64,000 nucleotides of DNA, from contig CAJZBQ010000023.1 in NCBI GenBank assembly GCA_914767885.1, positions 1 to 64,000 on the forward strand, written 5' to 3'. The notes under the pieces were generated by a model. The model made no database searches and was not told the origin of the DNA. It saw nothing but the letters and a program-made list of their open reading frames with translations. This DNA comes from Blepharisma stoltei (Eukaryota; Ciliophora; Heterotrichea; Heterotrichida; Blepharismidae). A program made the translations under genes and the position numbers. Positions 48,501 to 58,145 of this stretch are shown piece after piece (position 1 is the first letter of the stretch; the number at the start of each line of letters is the position of its first letter).

Positions 48501-48601
48501 AGGTTGGAATTTTTAGACGAAGGGGAAAATGAATTAGCGCGCTTTAAATCTTTTGAATTTGAAAATCCTGAAGTATTTTCTAATTTTCCTTTATTCTCTC
48601 T
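45547..48601 (-). CDS. PG-rich repeat (STPGR/ODF3-like) ciliary protein, interrupted by MITE, IES and retroposon; 5' end not found
   Basis: Minus-strand coding sequence is open from 48601 to TAA 45964-45966 (about 511 codons) after removing a MITE (47732-48008), a TA-bounded insert (47126-47450) and a retroposon (503 bases at 46094-46596); frame residues agree at each junction (2, 1, 0, 1 mod 3). A further open piece in the same frame (45547-45720) ends in TAA, probably the true C-terminus beyond one more insert with unresolved edges near 45725-45985. The N-terminal part is Ser/Lys-rich, then LGPGFY...PGPWF-FE-SPRF, the motif of sperm-tail PG-rich repeat proteins bound to microtubule doublets. 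The rest is long basic helices (KEKAQKR, RKWKEKRKKKF, SKRKVAKERRA), also fitting an axonemal or basal-body protein. No ATG precedes the first open part: TAG at 48602-48604 closes it, so a 5' exon or another insert is missing. Confidence 0.72.
46094..46608. mobile_element. GC-rich retroposon inside the PG-rich protein gene
   Basis: Target duplication TCATCTTTTATA at 46094-46105 and 46597-46608 flanks about 491 bases of GC-rich DNA, including a palindrome GACGTCACCATTTTTTGGTGACGTC near 46452-46477 and a CTAATTAATC-type end. Removing 503 bases restores the minus-strand frame (INWIHN-IKD-EEKQKK). An open frame at 46117-46434 within it has no recognisable domain and is not called. Confidence 0.8.
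47126..47450. other. Putative IES in PG-rich protein gene (325 bp, TA-bounded)
   Basis: The segment between TA 47126-47127 and TA 47451-47452 contains AAAAAAATAGG-type homopolymer-rich DNA and a minus-strand in-frame TAA. Removing it joins GWIDWY to NGCTTMYAMM and links the two long open stretches in frame. No terminal inverted repeat is obvious, so it is not of the MITE type. Confidence 0.7.
47732..48008. mobile_element. MITE-derived IES in PG-rich protein gene, about 274 bp
   Basis: TTA 47732-47734 and TTA 48006-48008. The right end keeps the family blocks (GTTTGCTCACGAGTGGG, CCAAAAAATAGGGATTTTTCC, GTTCGCTAACGGATGGGGGAG). The left end is diverged (CTCTTCTC, GTTCACTTATGGAG). Excision leaving one TTA links RRDYEKI to KRSWITLL, after which 85 codons stay open. 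Confidence 0.85.
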
Positions 48602-48725
48602 CTAGTTAATAACAAACTATTTATATTGCTCGTTATTCTAGGTGATATAACTAATAATATTTATCAATTATAAAATACTTATAATTTTTAAACATAAAAA
48701 TCCCAAAATAATAAAAATATATTAT

Positions 48726-48870
48726 ATTGTGCATTGCGAATATTCGAACACTAGCAAACTTGTCTTATTGATCAAAACTAGCCTACTATTCAACTGCTAA
48801 ATAGCAGACTGGTTTTGACTAGTAGATGAGTTTGCTGGTATTCAAATATTTTACAACGCATAATTCAATA
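48726..48870. repeat. Foldback element, about 145 bp
   Basis: Nearly the whole segment is one imperfect palindrome centred near 48798: GCATTGCGAATATTCGAACA...AGCAAACT on the left pairs with AGTTTGCTGGTATTCAAATA...CAACGC on the right, with GATCAAAACTAG/CTAGT-like inner arms. It lies in the spacer upstream of the PG-rich gene and is TA-rich at both edges. Confidence 0.75.
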
Positions 48871-49455
48871 ATTAGTATTAATGGTAAATTTTTCTCGATA
48901 CCTTTCAAATTTATGGTTCCAAACGTTTAAAACATTATATAGGATTTACCCTGATTAGCGTTAAATTTAAAAGAATTTAAATTCAAGAAATGAAGAAAGC
49001 AGAGCAATGCATATATTATTTAGAAACTCTCAAATCAAAGGAATTATAAGATTATGCAATTGTAGTTAAATCAATTTTTAATATTTTAGAGATTGTAAAA
49101 AATTATAGTAAATTATTTTAATTATGAAATCATGCTTCGCTCTCCCTCATTGTTAACGACAAAAACCATTGGGCACCTATTTTGAGGAAAATTAGACACA
49201 AAAACGTTGCTAATATAATATTTTTGTATAATGTAATTAATAATTTTTATAATATAATTTCTAGCTAATTCTACTGAATTTCGAGAAGCTTGCATTTTAT
49301 TTTAATCATTTAAAAATATTTATATATAAATAAATAAAAATTTTTTAAAAAAATAATAGAGCTAATAAACTTGCTCACTCTTAAAGTGGGAAAGTAATTA
49401 AAATTTTTTAAGGAAAAAAGAATGAATTTTTTGTTTATTGAATTGAGGAGTTAGA
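48871..49455. other. Spacer
   Basis: AT-rich, nothing recognised. Confidence 0.45.
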
Positions 49456-49860
49456 AACTTTAGAGATCAGCTTTTCTTTCTTTGTATTTTTGTAATCTTC
49501 TAAAAGAGGAAGCTTTGGGGATAAATAAGTTCTGTCTGTGAGACTCATAAAGCAAATTAAAATATATAGCTTTTTAAATCTCAAGAGTCATGAAGCTTAT
49601 TTCTGAAGTTAATAGCAAAAATTTAATTATGGCATAGCACTGTATTTCTTGAGTTGCGAAAATTGAGCATTATTGATATTTAAATAATTGAATTTACTAA
49701 TTATTTATTTAATCTCAACTAAAATAATATTAGCTCCTTCATGTGTAGACGGTATAATGATTTATATCTAGGAATGACATTTTTCAACTTAAAATTATTA
49801 AACTAGATCATCGCTTGTGTTCTCTCCTTCTCAATAATAAAAAAATTTTATTTGCCCAAG
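49456..49860. repeat. Diverged repeat, copy 1 (pairs with 51148-51480)
   Basis: Blocks AACTTTAGAG..CAG, GGAAG.TTTGG..TAAATAA, CTCATAAA.CAAATTAAAA and AACTAGATCATCG occur in the same order at 51148-51480. On the minus strand both give short conserved peptide blocks (LNL-YE, then KP-LP-like), so these may be two decayed copies of one minus-strand gene I cannot identify. Confidence 0.5.
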
Positions 49861-49879
49861 ATATTTTTTGATTGATTAG

Positions 49880-50330
49880 ATAAGTTATAGTGGGTCTCGG
49901 GGAATTATTTCAGCCCGTATCCATCTTACTGCAAGCTTCGGGCTCACCTGATGTCAAATCACTTCCTTCCTTGCCGACGTCAAAAAACTGGTGATATCGG
50001 CAATTTCTTTGAGGCACTCACCTGAAAACGCTTGAATCAACTCTGCGATAGAGGATTCTTTTAGCCTTTTAGTGCTCAGGACATGAGGAAATCGTCATAT
50101 TTCTAGACAACACTGGCTTCATAGGCATAAAGCCTTGCAGAAGACTTTGGGCCTTAGGCTTTTCATTTGTGGGACAAAAAAAAAAACCCTGTTATGGGGT
50201 CCCAACAAGGCGAAAACTCTCCCCAGACCTCCTAAAGAATTTTATCCACCTGCTGAGGGCCGATTCAACTCTCCGTCACTCCAGAACTTAAGTTCAACTC
50301 ACCATTCCTTAAAAAGTGCAAGAATAAGTC
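49880..50330. mobile_element. GC-rich retroposon-like fragment
   Basis: The base composition rises sharply. It contains GCCGACGTCAAAAAACTGGTGATATCGGC, akin to the GACGTC palindromes in the elements at 29995 and 46106. Edges and target duplication are not resolved. An open frame at 50135-50344 is not supported as a gene. Confidence 0.45.
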
Positions 50331-50624
50331 ATAATAAATTTTAAAAAATACGAGCTCAATTATTTTAAATTTAACAGAGCTAAAAAGTGAGGCATTTTTC
50401 TTAATCAAAGTTAATAAAATTAGAAATCATTATTAAAAAAGCTAATTTATTTTAAATACAATTTTAAAAGTTATTATCATTGGCTATTTTTAAATGCTTT
50501 AATTTCCAAATTTCTATCTTTTTAAACTCCTTGTATTTAATCAATACCATAATAATAAATCTTTAAGCTAACCATTTTGATTTTTAGGCATAGAAACATT
50601 TGTTGCTTATGAATTTAAATTAGA

Positions 50625-50850
50625 GTTTCAAGCAAGCTCTTGAGCACACAATCAGGCTAATAAAATATAAAAAATAAGAATTTTAATCTTTAAATCCTGC
50701 CAAATCAAAAGCAGAGTTTCATTATCATTTTCTTCAAGAGAAAATAAGTCTCCATGTATTACCAAATGAAATTATTTTCAGATTTTTCTTATTTCTTTTG
50801 CTAGATCTCATTTTTAGTACTATTTCCTGCGATTAAGAAATTCTTATAAA
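50625..50850 (-). pseudogene. HAD phosphatase relic
   Basis: The minus-strand remains match the 3' third of the phosphatase gene at 54364-55200: TTTCAAG-AAG...CACAATCAGGC-ATAA, CTCC--C-AAA-C-AGAGC, and TCTCCA--TA--AAAT-ATTTT all recur in order. Frames are broken. Confidence 0.55.
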
Positions 50851-51147
50851 TCTTTCAATTTCCTTTAAATAATACCCCTCTATAAAAGGAATGGAATTTA
50901 AATCTATTGGAAAAATGTTAATTTTTATAATATATATACAAATAGCTCTTATAACCAATTTAATGTCGCAAACATCAAAATTTACCTATAATTTGATATT
51001 TTTAAATAGAGGAGTGCACTAGATACTACTAAAACATAGTTAGCACTTTGAATCAATATATTTTATAATATTATATAAATATATGAAAATGCCACTAAAG
51101 CTAGGAATTTTCTAATAATATTTTGCCAGCTCACAGGGGACAATTAA

Positions 51148-51480
51148 AACTTTAGAGTCCAGTTTTTTGGTTTTTATATGAGGAAGTTTTGGTTTAAATA
51201 AACTCTTCCTGCAACGCTCATAAACCAAATTAAAACAATACTTTTTTGTTTCCCAGACATTAAGAGTTTATTCGCAAATCTTAGATTCTTTCTAATATTT
51301 AGATATCGCAATTATTCATGATTTATTTAATGTCAGTGCAAATAATTTTTGTTCCTTCGGATGCAGTATAAAGATGATTTAATTCTAGAAATGGCGATGC
51401 TGCACCTTACAGTCTTTAAACTAGATCATCGAGTCTTCTGACCCTCTCCTAGAGAATTAAAAATATTTTAGATAATTTTT
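51148..51480. repeat. Diverged repeat, copy 2
   Basis: Partner of 49456-49860; see there. The spacing of the shared blocks is preserved but sequence between them differs widely. Confidence 0.5.
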
Positions 51481-51897
51481 TTAGTTTTGAAATTTTCAAT
51501 TTGATATAAAAATGAAGGAAGTCAGCCTTTAGAAATCTAATTTGAGTTTTTTATTTCTCAATCTGCCTTAGATCTAGCGATAGTAGCTTGAGGTTTAATT
51601 ATCAAAGTATTATTTTAAATAAATTTCATAATAAAAAATCCCGTAATTATTATTTGGGTAAATTAATTAAAACAAAATTGTATGCTTTATATTTAAAAAT
51701 AATAATTTACATGCAAATAGTTTTGATATCCAATTTAATTATGCTAAATCGATAATTTATTTTTTTTAAAGTGTGGACTGAATTAAAATAATATACTAAA
51801 ATTTATTAGCACTTTGAATTGCTAAATTTATATATAGTATTTTTCAAAAAATTTTGTATTATTTTCTCATTTGTAAAAAAAATTAATGCCCTTTAAT
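51481..51897. other. Spacer
   Basis: AT-rich, nothing recognised. Confidence 0.4.
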
Positions 51898-52929
51898 TTA
51901 TTTCATTCTAACTAACAAAAAAATTTTGTCCACTCACGGAGGGGGTTAAATTTTTTTTTTTCTTCAAAATCTAAAAAAATCCTAATTCGCAAAAATTGGA
52001 AAGCAAATTTTAAATTTAATCTATAAAATTTATGTTTTAAAAAGCAATTCGTAAAAATTACACAGAATTAACTCTAGATTTCATTATACTAATTATCACT
52101 TATATATCAAAAATTTTTTCCATAAAACATTTTTTCTATTAAAAATATTTTTGTTCACTCACGGAGGGTGGGTTTTTGGGCAAAAATAGCGATTTTTCAA
52201 ATGGTTTTGTTCACTCACGGAGGGGGGGGAGTAAGGAAGTGAGCTATTTTTTGGATTCTCCATTTATTTTTAATTGCATGTATGATTGGGATTCTCTGCT
52301 CCCAAAATTGAGTGAAATCTGAATCATCCTTAACACCATTCGAAGGGAGCTTAAGTAAAGTAACAAATGGATACGATAAAATTGACGAAGATTCTTATAC
52401 ATCTTTATCAGACAGCTACTGTACCAAATCTCACAACTCTTCTGATAGCTTTTGCAAAACATTTGAAGATCTTTCAGCTGCATATACAGTTTATTTGGTT
52501 TTTGAAGTAATTGGGATGATATGCATTCTTATATGAGCAATTATTCTTGGGTGTTTTATTTTTAATATAAATTGTTTTCCTTGTACATTTTGCTGCTCAA
52601 CTTGTGCATTAGCAAGCCATTATATCGCTTTATTTGGTTGAATAGTAATTTCAAAAGCAAATTTTGAAGGAGACTGCACGGATTCGATGAATGAACAGCC
52701 AAATAGCAAGAGGCCACACTTATGTGTGAGTGAGGGGCCTAAACTTAGCTTATTTCTGGCAATTTTTATTCCAATTGTGGTTATTTCATTTGTTGTAATT
52801 GGTGCAACGGCTTTATATAAAAAATCTAACCAAGGATTAGAAGAGTCAGAGAAACCCCCAGCGGTTGATTTATCGGATATTAGTTTCAAAATAAATAATG
52901 ACCCAGATCAGTACGATAATGCTATTTAA
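51886..52929 (+). CDS. Small four-segment membrane protein (start interrupted by MITE)
   Basis: The frame from about 52234 to TAA 52927-52929 is open with TGA as Trp. If the MITE is cut between TTA 51898 and TA 52232, ATG 51886 joins as MPFNL-RKWAIFW with an immediate first membrane segment; otherwise the first in-frame ATG is 52282. The protein (about 235 aa) has a hydrophobic segment at the N-terminus, a Ser/Asp-rich loop with Cys (YCTKSHNSSDSFCKTF), a hydrophobic segment followed by a Cys cluster (CFPCTFCCSTC), another segment, a second Cys-containing loop, a last segment (FLAIFIPIVVISFVVIGATA) and an acidic cytosolic tail. This topology is tetraspan-like, but I cannot assign a family. Confidence 0.65.
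51898..52233. mobile_element. MITE (IES family) at the 5' end of the tetraspan gene
   Basis: The AACAAAAAAATTTTGTCCACTCACGGAGGGGG hairpin half (51915-51946), the AT-rich middle, and both right-end TTCACTCACGGAGG blocks (ending 52230) are present. The right edge is GGGGGAG-TAAGG. The left terminus lacks the usual CTCCC run, so its edge is uncertain (TTA 51898 or TA 51909). Confidence 0.75.
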
Positions 52930-53089
52930 AATTCAAAATTTTACATTTTTCCATTAAGACAACTTAATTCATTAAATGAAAACTATCCAAAATAATGGAA
53001 ACTATAATTAGGAATAGCTTAAGAAGAAGATTTTTAAGCAGATACATAAATTAATTAATAAATAAGGTATAATTAAATTAATAATGAAT
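52930..53089. other. Spacer
   Basis: Short AT-rich spacer with no recognised feature. Confidence 0.4.
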
Positions 53090-53412
53090 GAGATAAAATT
53101 CTTGTCAAAATCAATGATTTGATTGCATGCTAATTTCTGCTTCGATTTATCTCCTACTAGTGATCCTCAAAATCTTGGCAATGTCCATTTCAAAATGATA
53201 TATGCAAGGCAAGAAAAACTACAAATTAAAATGTATTTTTTGAAGTAAATCATCAGAGGCTTCTCACAGAACGCCATTATTAAGAAATTGCACAAAGATT
53301 GGACACACTAATAAAGAAAGTTAAAATTCCAGAAGACTTTAGACTTTCTAGAGGAAGTCCGATAAGATATTGGTGGAGCAATGAGAATCTATTAAAAAGG
53401 CCATACTTTTAA
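53090..53412 (+). pseudogene. Possible C2-like domain remnant
   Basis: Two short open pieces look protein-derived: LGNVHFKMIYARQEKLQIKM (start of a C2-like fold) and, in another frame, IPEDFRLSRGSPIRYWWSNE. They are separated by a stop and a frame change. No start or continuation is visible, so this is a weak call. Confidence 0.3.
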
Positions 53413-54363
53413 GGTAAATTTAATTATAGTTATAGTTTTTAATAAAGAAAGAAACAGCAATGAAATATGTGAGACTTTCCAAAGTATTATAGAGGGGAAA
53501 CTGACTATTTGTTTGTAGGCATTGCATTATTGGCTTCGCTTTGGTGCGAATGGCTTTAAACGCTATAGATACTTTCTGAAAAGATAGCAGACTTTTTTAT
53601 TTCAGAATCTCTCTAAATTTTTCATTTAAAAGTTTTTTATAATTGATGGGATCAGCGAGTTGCATAACTTCTGTAATTTGGCAAGCAAAATGTTGTTATT
53701 TTAAAATCTGGCATGAACATGAAATTACGCTTCCATATCAGAAAAATATGGAAATCAAATTTTAAACGCTATGTAGCTAATATATCAGGTACTCTGTTTC
53801 TCAACTCTAGAATTTAAAGCATATTAGAAAAATTAATTACGATTAGCAAGTGTGCGAGTATTTTTGTATTCAATTTTAAATTTGATATATCATGCTTTAT
53901 ATAAAAAACTAATCTATTTAAACAGATTAATTCTGCTAAAGCCCATTAATTTAGTGCATTTAATGCTAGATTATGCAGTATGATGCATAATTATGATTGA
54001 TTTGATTTATTTGTGTCTGTCCATTTTAGATCTGAATTTAATTGATTCGTGATTAAAATGAAACGAAATCCAGCGTTTTTCTCAACATTATTTATTACCA
54101 TAAAAAATTTGCTTGCAAAAATTCTGTATTACTAGGATATAAAATAAAAGTATTGAATTTATCATCAAACATGCTAAAAGTTGCATTAGAAAAGTAGAGG
54201 AAATATATTGCATTATTTATTATATTTTTATTATTAAAATTCAGCATCTTGTTTTTGGAGATGGATTCATGTTTAATCGGCCATTTATAGATTTTCATTA
54301 AATATTTATTGCTTATCTTTATTATAGGAAAGATTATATTGGATTGAGATTAAGCTTATATGT
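53413..54363. other. Spacer
   Basis: AT-rich, nothing recognised. Confidence 0.45.
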
Positions 54364-55200
54364 TTAAGTCAGAATTTCAAGTAAGTTGTTGAAAACGAAA
54401 TCAGGCCGATAAGAATATTGCAAATAAGACTCTGAATCTTCAACTCCAGTCAAAACAAGAGCAGAGCTTACATTGCAAATTTTTGTCAAAAGAATGTCAT
54501 TCTTCATTGTGTCTCCAAATACAATTATTTTTGAAATATCTAAGTTATCTCTCTCAATTACATTTTTTAATACTATAGGATTCGGCTTTCCTGCGTTTAT
54601 AAAATTTTTAGCTCCTGATGAAGCCAATAGTGCATCGACTGTACAAGCTGAGCATGGAAGCATAAATCTTCCTAATCTTCAATTGCAATCATAATTTGAA
54701 GTAGCAATTTGTGCACCTAATTGAACGCATCTAGATGCATAAGCAATATCGTGATAATTTAAGTCACCTGTATCAGAGACAGCAACAATCTTGATTTCAT
54801 TATCAACCGAAATATGAGAATAATCAACATTAGATGCATATAGAGAATTTGCTGGTATCACTTGAAAACCAAGTTCAGAAAGTTCTTCATCAACCCCTTT
54901 TGGGCCAAGAGTGAGCACTTTTGAGTTTGCCTGACAATTAGTCTTCACCCATAGGGCTAAATTAAAAGCTCCAACTATGAGGTTTTCAAGCTTTGGAAAG
55001 ATTCCTATACTTTCGAATATCTCTTTAAATTTAGTCCGAGAAAGCTCGCAATTGTTGGAAATAAAATAAACTTCTTTTCCCATTCTTTGAAGCCTGCTAA
55101 TAAGCTCGACAGATCCTGGCAACTCCTTGAAATTTTCGAAAACTACTCCATCAATGTCAAAGAAGAAATAATCAAACCTATGCAGTTCAGTCAAAATCAT
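54364..55200 (-). CDS. HAD-superfamily phosphatase (PGP/PNPP, NagD-like), 278 aa
   Basis: ATG 55198-55200 to TAA 54364-54366 is one frame with TGA (54679-54681) as Trp. It is a C2-cap HAD phosphatase of the 4-nitrophenylphosphatase/phosphoglycolate phosphatase family: motif I FFFDIDGVVF (nucleophile and acid Asp, about 12-21), motif II FISNN (about 46-50), motif III Lys in AGKPNP (about 200), motif IV FGDTMKND (about 223-230). Such enzymes hydrolyse small phosphate esters such as 2-phosphoglycolate; exact substrate unknown. Length and motif spacing are normal and no insert is seen. A second gene of the family lies at 58146, and a relic at 50625. Confidence 0.88.
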
Positions 55201-55921
55201 AATATATTAGGAATGAGAATCTATAATTATTAATTAAAAAGGGATTTAAGAAAGTGTGCAAGCAATGATAAATTAAAGGAAGATGCTGGATTAAAATTAA
55301 ATGCCGTGATGAAAAGATGAACGTTAATGATCTAATAAAAATAAAAACTATACCAAAATATCAAGATGCAAGATAAAGCGCCTAAAAAGAAGGCAATAAG
55401 AGCAGTACATAAGTGGAGAGATCTAATTATTATGGCCTACCCTGAGATAATAATCTAAAACAATAATTTAATCTTCTCTCTTAATATTTAAGCTTGATTG
55501 ATTGGCTGAAGATTTCAAATTATCAAGTCTAAAAATATTTTATATAAAAATTTTTCACTTCACAGTAAAAGGAGTGAATCATCTATAATGAGATATTATT
55601 CCGTAAATAACAGTTAAATTTATAATGATTCTTAAATCAGATTTAAAATTGATTATTTGATTTAAGTAAGTGTTTCAATTAAACTATTGTATGCATAATC
55701 AGGTCTTAAGAATATTTCAGAAAAATATATCGGACTCTAACGGAGTATAAGTGATAATTACGATCTTTAAATGTAAGCCTAACCTTTATATCCTTAGTGT
55801 AAAGCTTCTATTATAATAAGAATGGTAAAGGCCAGCTTTCCTAGACCAAAGCTTAGTAATTTAATTCCCATTTTTACGCAACCTTAAAATTCTAAACTAC
55901 GAACCTTAAATAATTTAATAC
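55201..55921. other. Intergenic spacer
   Basis: Lies between the 5' end of the HAD gene and the 3' end of the transporter, both on the minus strand. No further gene seen. Confidence 0.5.
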
Positions 55922-57789
55922 CTAGGAAACGACACTATAAATTTTTGAGAGCGCAATCAACATGTGTACCACAATGATTGCTAACGAAACAATCCTAGGT
56001 GTATAAGGGAAGTCATAAATCGATTTCGTTTCTATCATTTCTCTTGCACCAATACACATAAAAGGAATTGCAACTGAAACCAAGAGTATTAAAATTATCC
56101 CAGCAATCGAAAGAATGTTTCCCTAAATAGAGCTTACCAAATTATACTCAAAAAACGCTATAAGCAGTGGTATAAGGCAGCAGGCAAGCTTAGTGCCATA
56201 TTCCCCTATTGTTGATTTGGAAAGGCCGATTGATGATATGATATTGTGGGCAATAGGAATTGCGAGAAGAGGAAATGATGATAAAATTCCAAGCGCAGGA
56301 GATAGGACAAGAAAGTAAGCAATGATGTAAGTCCACCATGGTCTTTCTTCTTGTGAAAAGCCAGCTGAATAGTTTCTAAAGCTGATGTTGTACTGTCCAT
56401 GAACATTTGGGACTACTAAAGGAACAAAGATTCCCATCGCTATGTAGATAATGAGGGATGCAATCAAAGCGCGTTTTAGTACTTTCTTAATTTCAAGCTT
56501 AATTAAATGGGCAAATAATTTATGATTTGTACTTAACATTTTCTTATTCGTAAAGAGTAAAAGGTCTTATGTAAAATGATTTAATAATCTTAATTATCCT
56601 AATTCCAAGCTTTTCTTTGAAGCCCTCTATAACACTTGGCAACGAAGGCTGATAAATTGTAGCTAAAAGAATGATCGGCAGACTTGTGCCAATATTATAC
56701 ACATCCGCCATAATGAAATCTGAGCCTTCTCTAGGCTCATCACTATCCACCATCGTCCCTGCTGCAAGGCTTATAATGCAAAGACTTGACACCACCACAA
56801 TGTTTAGCATCGAAATATAAGCTATTATTGACTGGACGATTTTCTGCTCACTCTCCCCCTATGAGCGAACAAAGCCATTGGGCAAGTTCAAAAACGAAGT
56901 CTAAAAATTTAATAAAAAAATATTTTGATATAAGTGAAATATAATGAAATTTCAAGCTAATTCTGTTTAATTTTAGATAGTTTTTTATTTTAAAAACATA
57001 AATTTTATAGATTAATTTATATTTGCATTAAAATTTATTTCGAATAGCTTTTTTTTACATTTTTTTAAAAAAATTACTTAAAATTTATTAAAAAAATAAT
57101 ACTCTTTCATATGAGCAAACAAAATTTTTTGCTCTCGCCACAGAAGGGGAGTCAGAGATTTCAACCAACGTTAAATATATCGATATCCCTGAAAAAATAG
57201 CCAAATAAAACCAATATGTATTTTTGCATTCATTAAAGAATCCTTCATACTGATAAATATCACACGAATTTACGATCCCAATATCAATGTTTGAAGCCAA
57301 AGAGCTTGAAAATACGACTCCATAGCTGGCTAAAGCTAAAATTGAGACTGTAACAATAAGAACAAGATAAACAGTTTGCCAGTGTTTCCCAAAAATCAAA
57401 TCAACAATTTCGCTGATATCAATTCTTCTCTTTGTGATGTCTGGGGTAATGTCTTCATAACTCAGAATTTTCCGATTTAAATCAGACTTGACTTGGTTTG
57501 TGCCAAAAAGAAGAATTTTTAAGCTTGGCCTTGCGATATTTTGGCCTCTTTCTTTAAGCTGAAGAAGAGCTTCACATCGGCTCATAACTTCAATGAGCTG
57601 ACAAGACCAGACATATCCTAAAATGCAGCATATAATTGTGTAAGATCCTGAAATTAGCCAGCCACTTAATCTAAAAGCGTAAGGGACACTTAAAAGACCT
57701 GCACCTATTATAAGGTTTATTGTAAAAAGAAACCCTGCATTTGAACTCATATCTTGGGTCGATTGAGATTGCTTTTCTTCTGTTGACAT
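55922..57789 (-). CDS. Amino acid transporter (AAAP/SLC38-like), with MITE-type IES and a 15-nt intron
   Basis: ATG 57787-57789 to TAG 55922-55924. The N-terminal GFLFTINLIIGAGLLSVPYAF block and the many hydrophobic segments are typical of the amino acid/auxin permease superfamily (proton- or sodium-coupled amino acid transport in a membrane). The frame runs across a 304-base MITE (56848-57151): excision joins YLTLVEIS to EQKIVQSIIAYISML. A 15-nt intron GTAAGCTCTATTTAG lies at 56123-56137 (minus strand); without it the frame would end early. One frame break remains near 56550-56575: dropping one T from a TTTT run continues RP-LLFTNKKML in frame, so it is an indel, a sequencing error, or a mutation. 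Corrected length is about 515 aa, normal for the family. Confidence 0.85.
56123..56137 (-). other. 15-nt spliceosomal intron
   Basis: GTAAGCTCTATTTAG on the minus strand. It contains an in-frame TAG and lies between codons (EYNL and GNILSIAG). Length and ends match the two introns in the GAF gene. Confidence 0.85.
56848..57154. mobile_element. MITE-derived IES in transporter gene, 304 bp, TCA-flanked
   Basis: Ends CTCTCCCC (56851) and GGGGAG (57146-57151) are flanked by TCA on both sides (56848-56850, 57152-57154). Internal blocks ATGAGCGAACAAA, AGCTAATTCTGTTTAATTTTA and ATGAGCAAACAAAATTTTTTGCTC are diverged versions of the family's. Removal with one TCA left restores the coding frame. Confidence 0.85.
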
Positions 57790-57868
57790 CTAGTAACTAT
57801 AAATGGAAAAATTAATTCAACAGCTCTTTTTTTTAAGTTCGCAAGCCCCAATCTGACTTATAGGCATG

Positions 57869-58071
57869 GCATATCCCTAAGATAGCCCGATATGGGTTAG
57901 GAATAGAGGCCAAAACTTCCCACTTGGCTCGACCAAAATGGCTTGGTCGAACTAAGTGGTAATTGGCAAATAAACCTCCTTCCAATTGGTTCGACCAATC
58001 CATTTTGGCCGAACCAAGTGGAAGTTTTGGCCTCTATCCCTAGCCCATATCGGGCTATCTTAGGGATATGC
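57869..58071. repeat. Long near-perfect foldback palindrome, about 203 bp
   Basis: GCATATCCCTAAGATAGCCC at the left pairs with GGGCTATCTTAGGGATATGC at the right without mismatch, and the arms continue through GATATGGG, AGAGGCCAAAACTTCC and ACCAAAATGG blocks to a loop near 57970. It lies between the divergently transcribed transporter and HAD genes. Arm words GGTCCGACC/GGTTCGACC recall the foldback at 26957. Confidence 0.88.
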
Positions 58072-58145
58072 TTATATAACAAATGCTATTACAATAATTC
58101 TTAAAAATATAAATCAATTAGTTCAAAGAAACTTAAAGTAAAAAG

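Noticed and set aside
48588-48620. 16-nt intron GTTTGTTATTAACTAG to extend the PG-rich gene upstream
   Set aside because: The upstream sequence in the required phase contains TAA and no start codon; the known introns here are 15 nt.
56530-56580. Short intron explaining the transporter frame break
   Set aside because: No GT...AG segment of 15 or 16 nt exists there; a single extra T is simpler.
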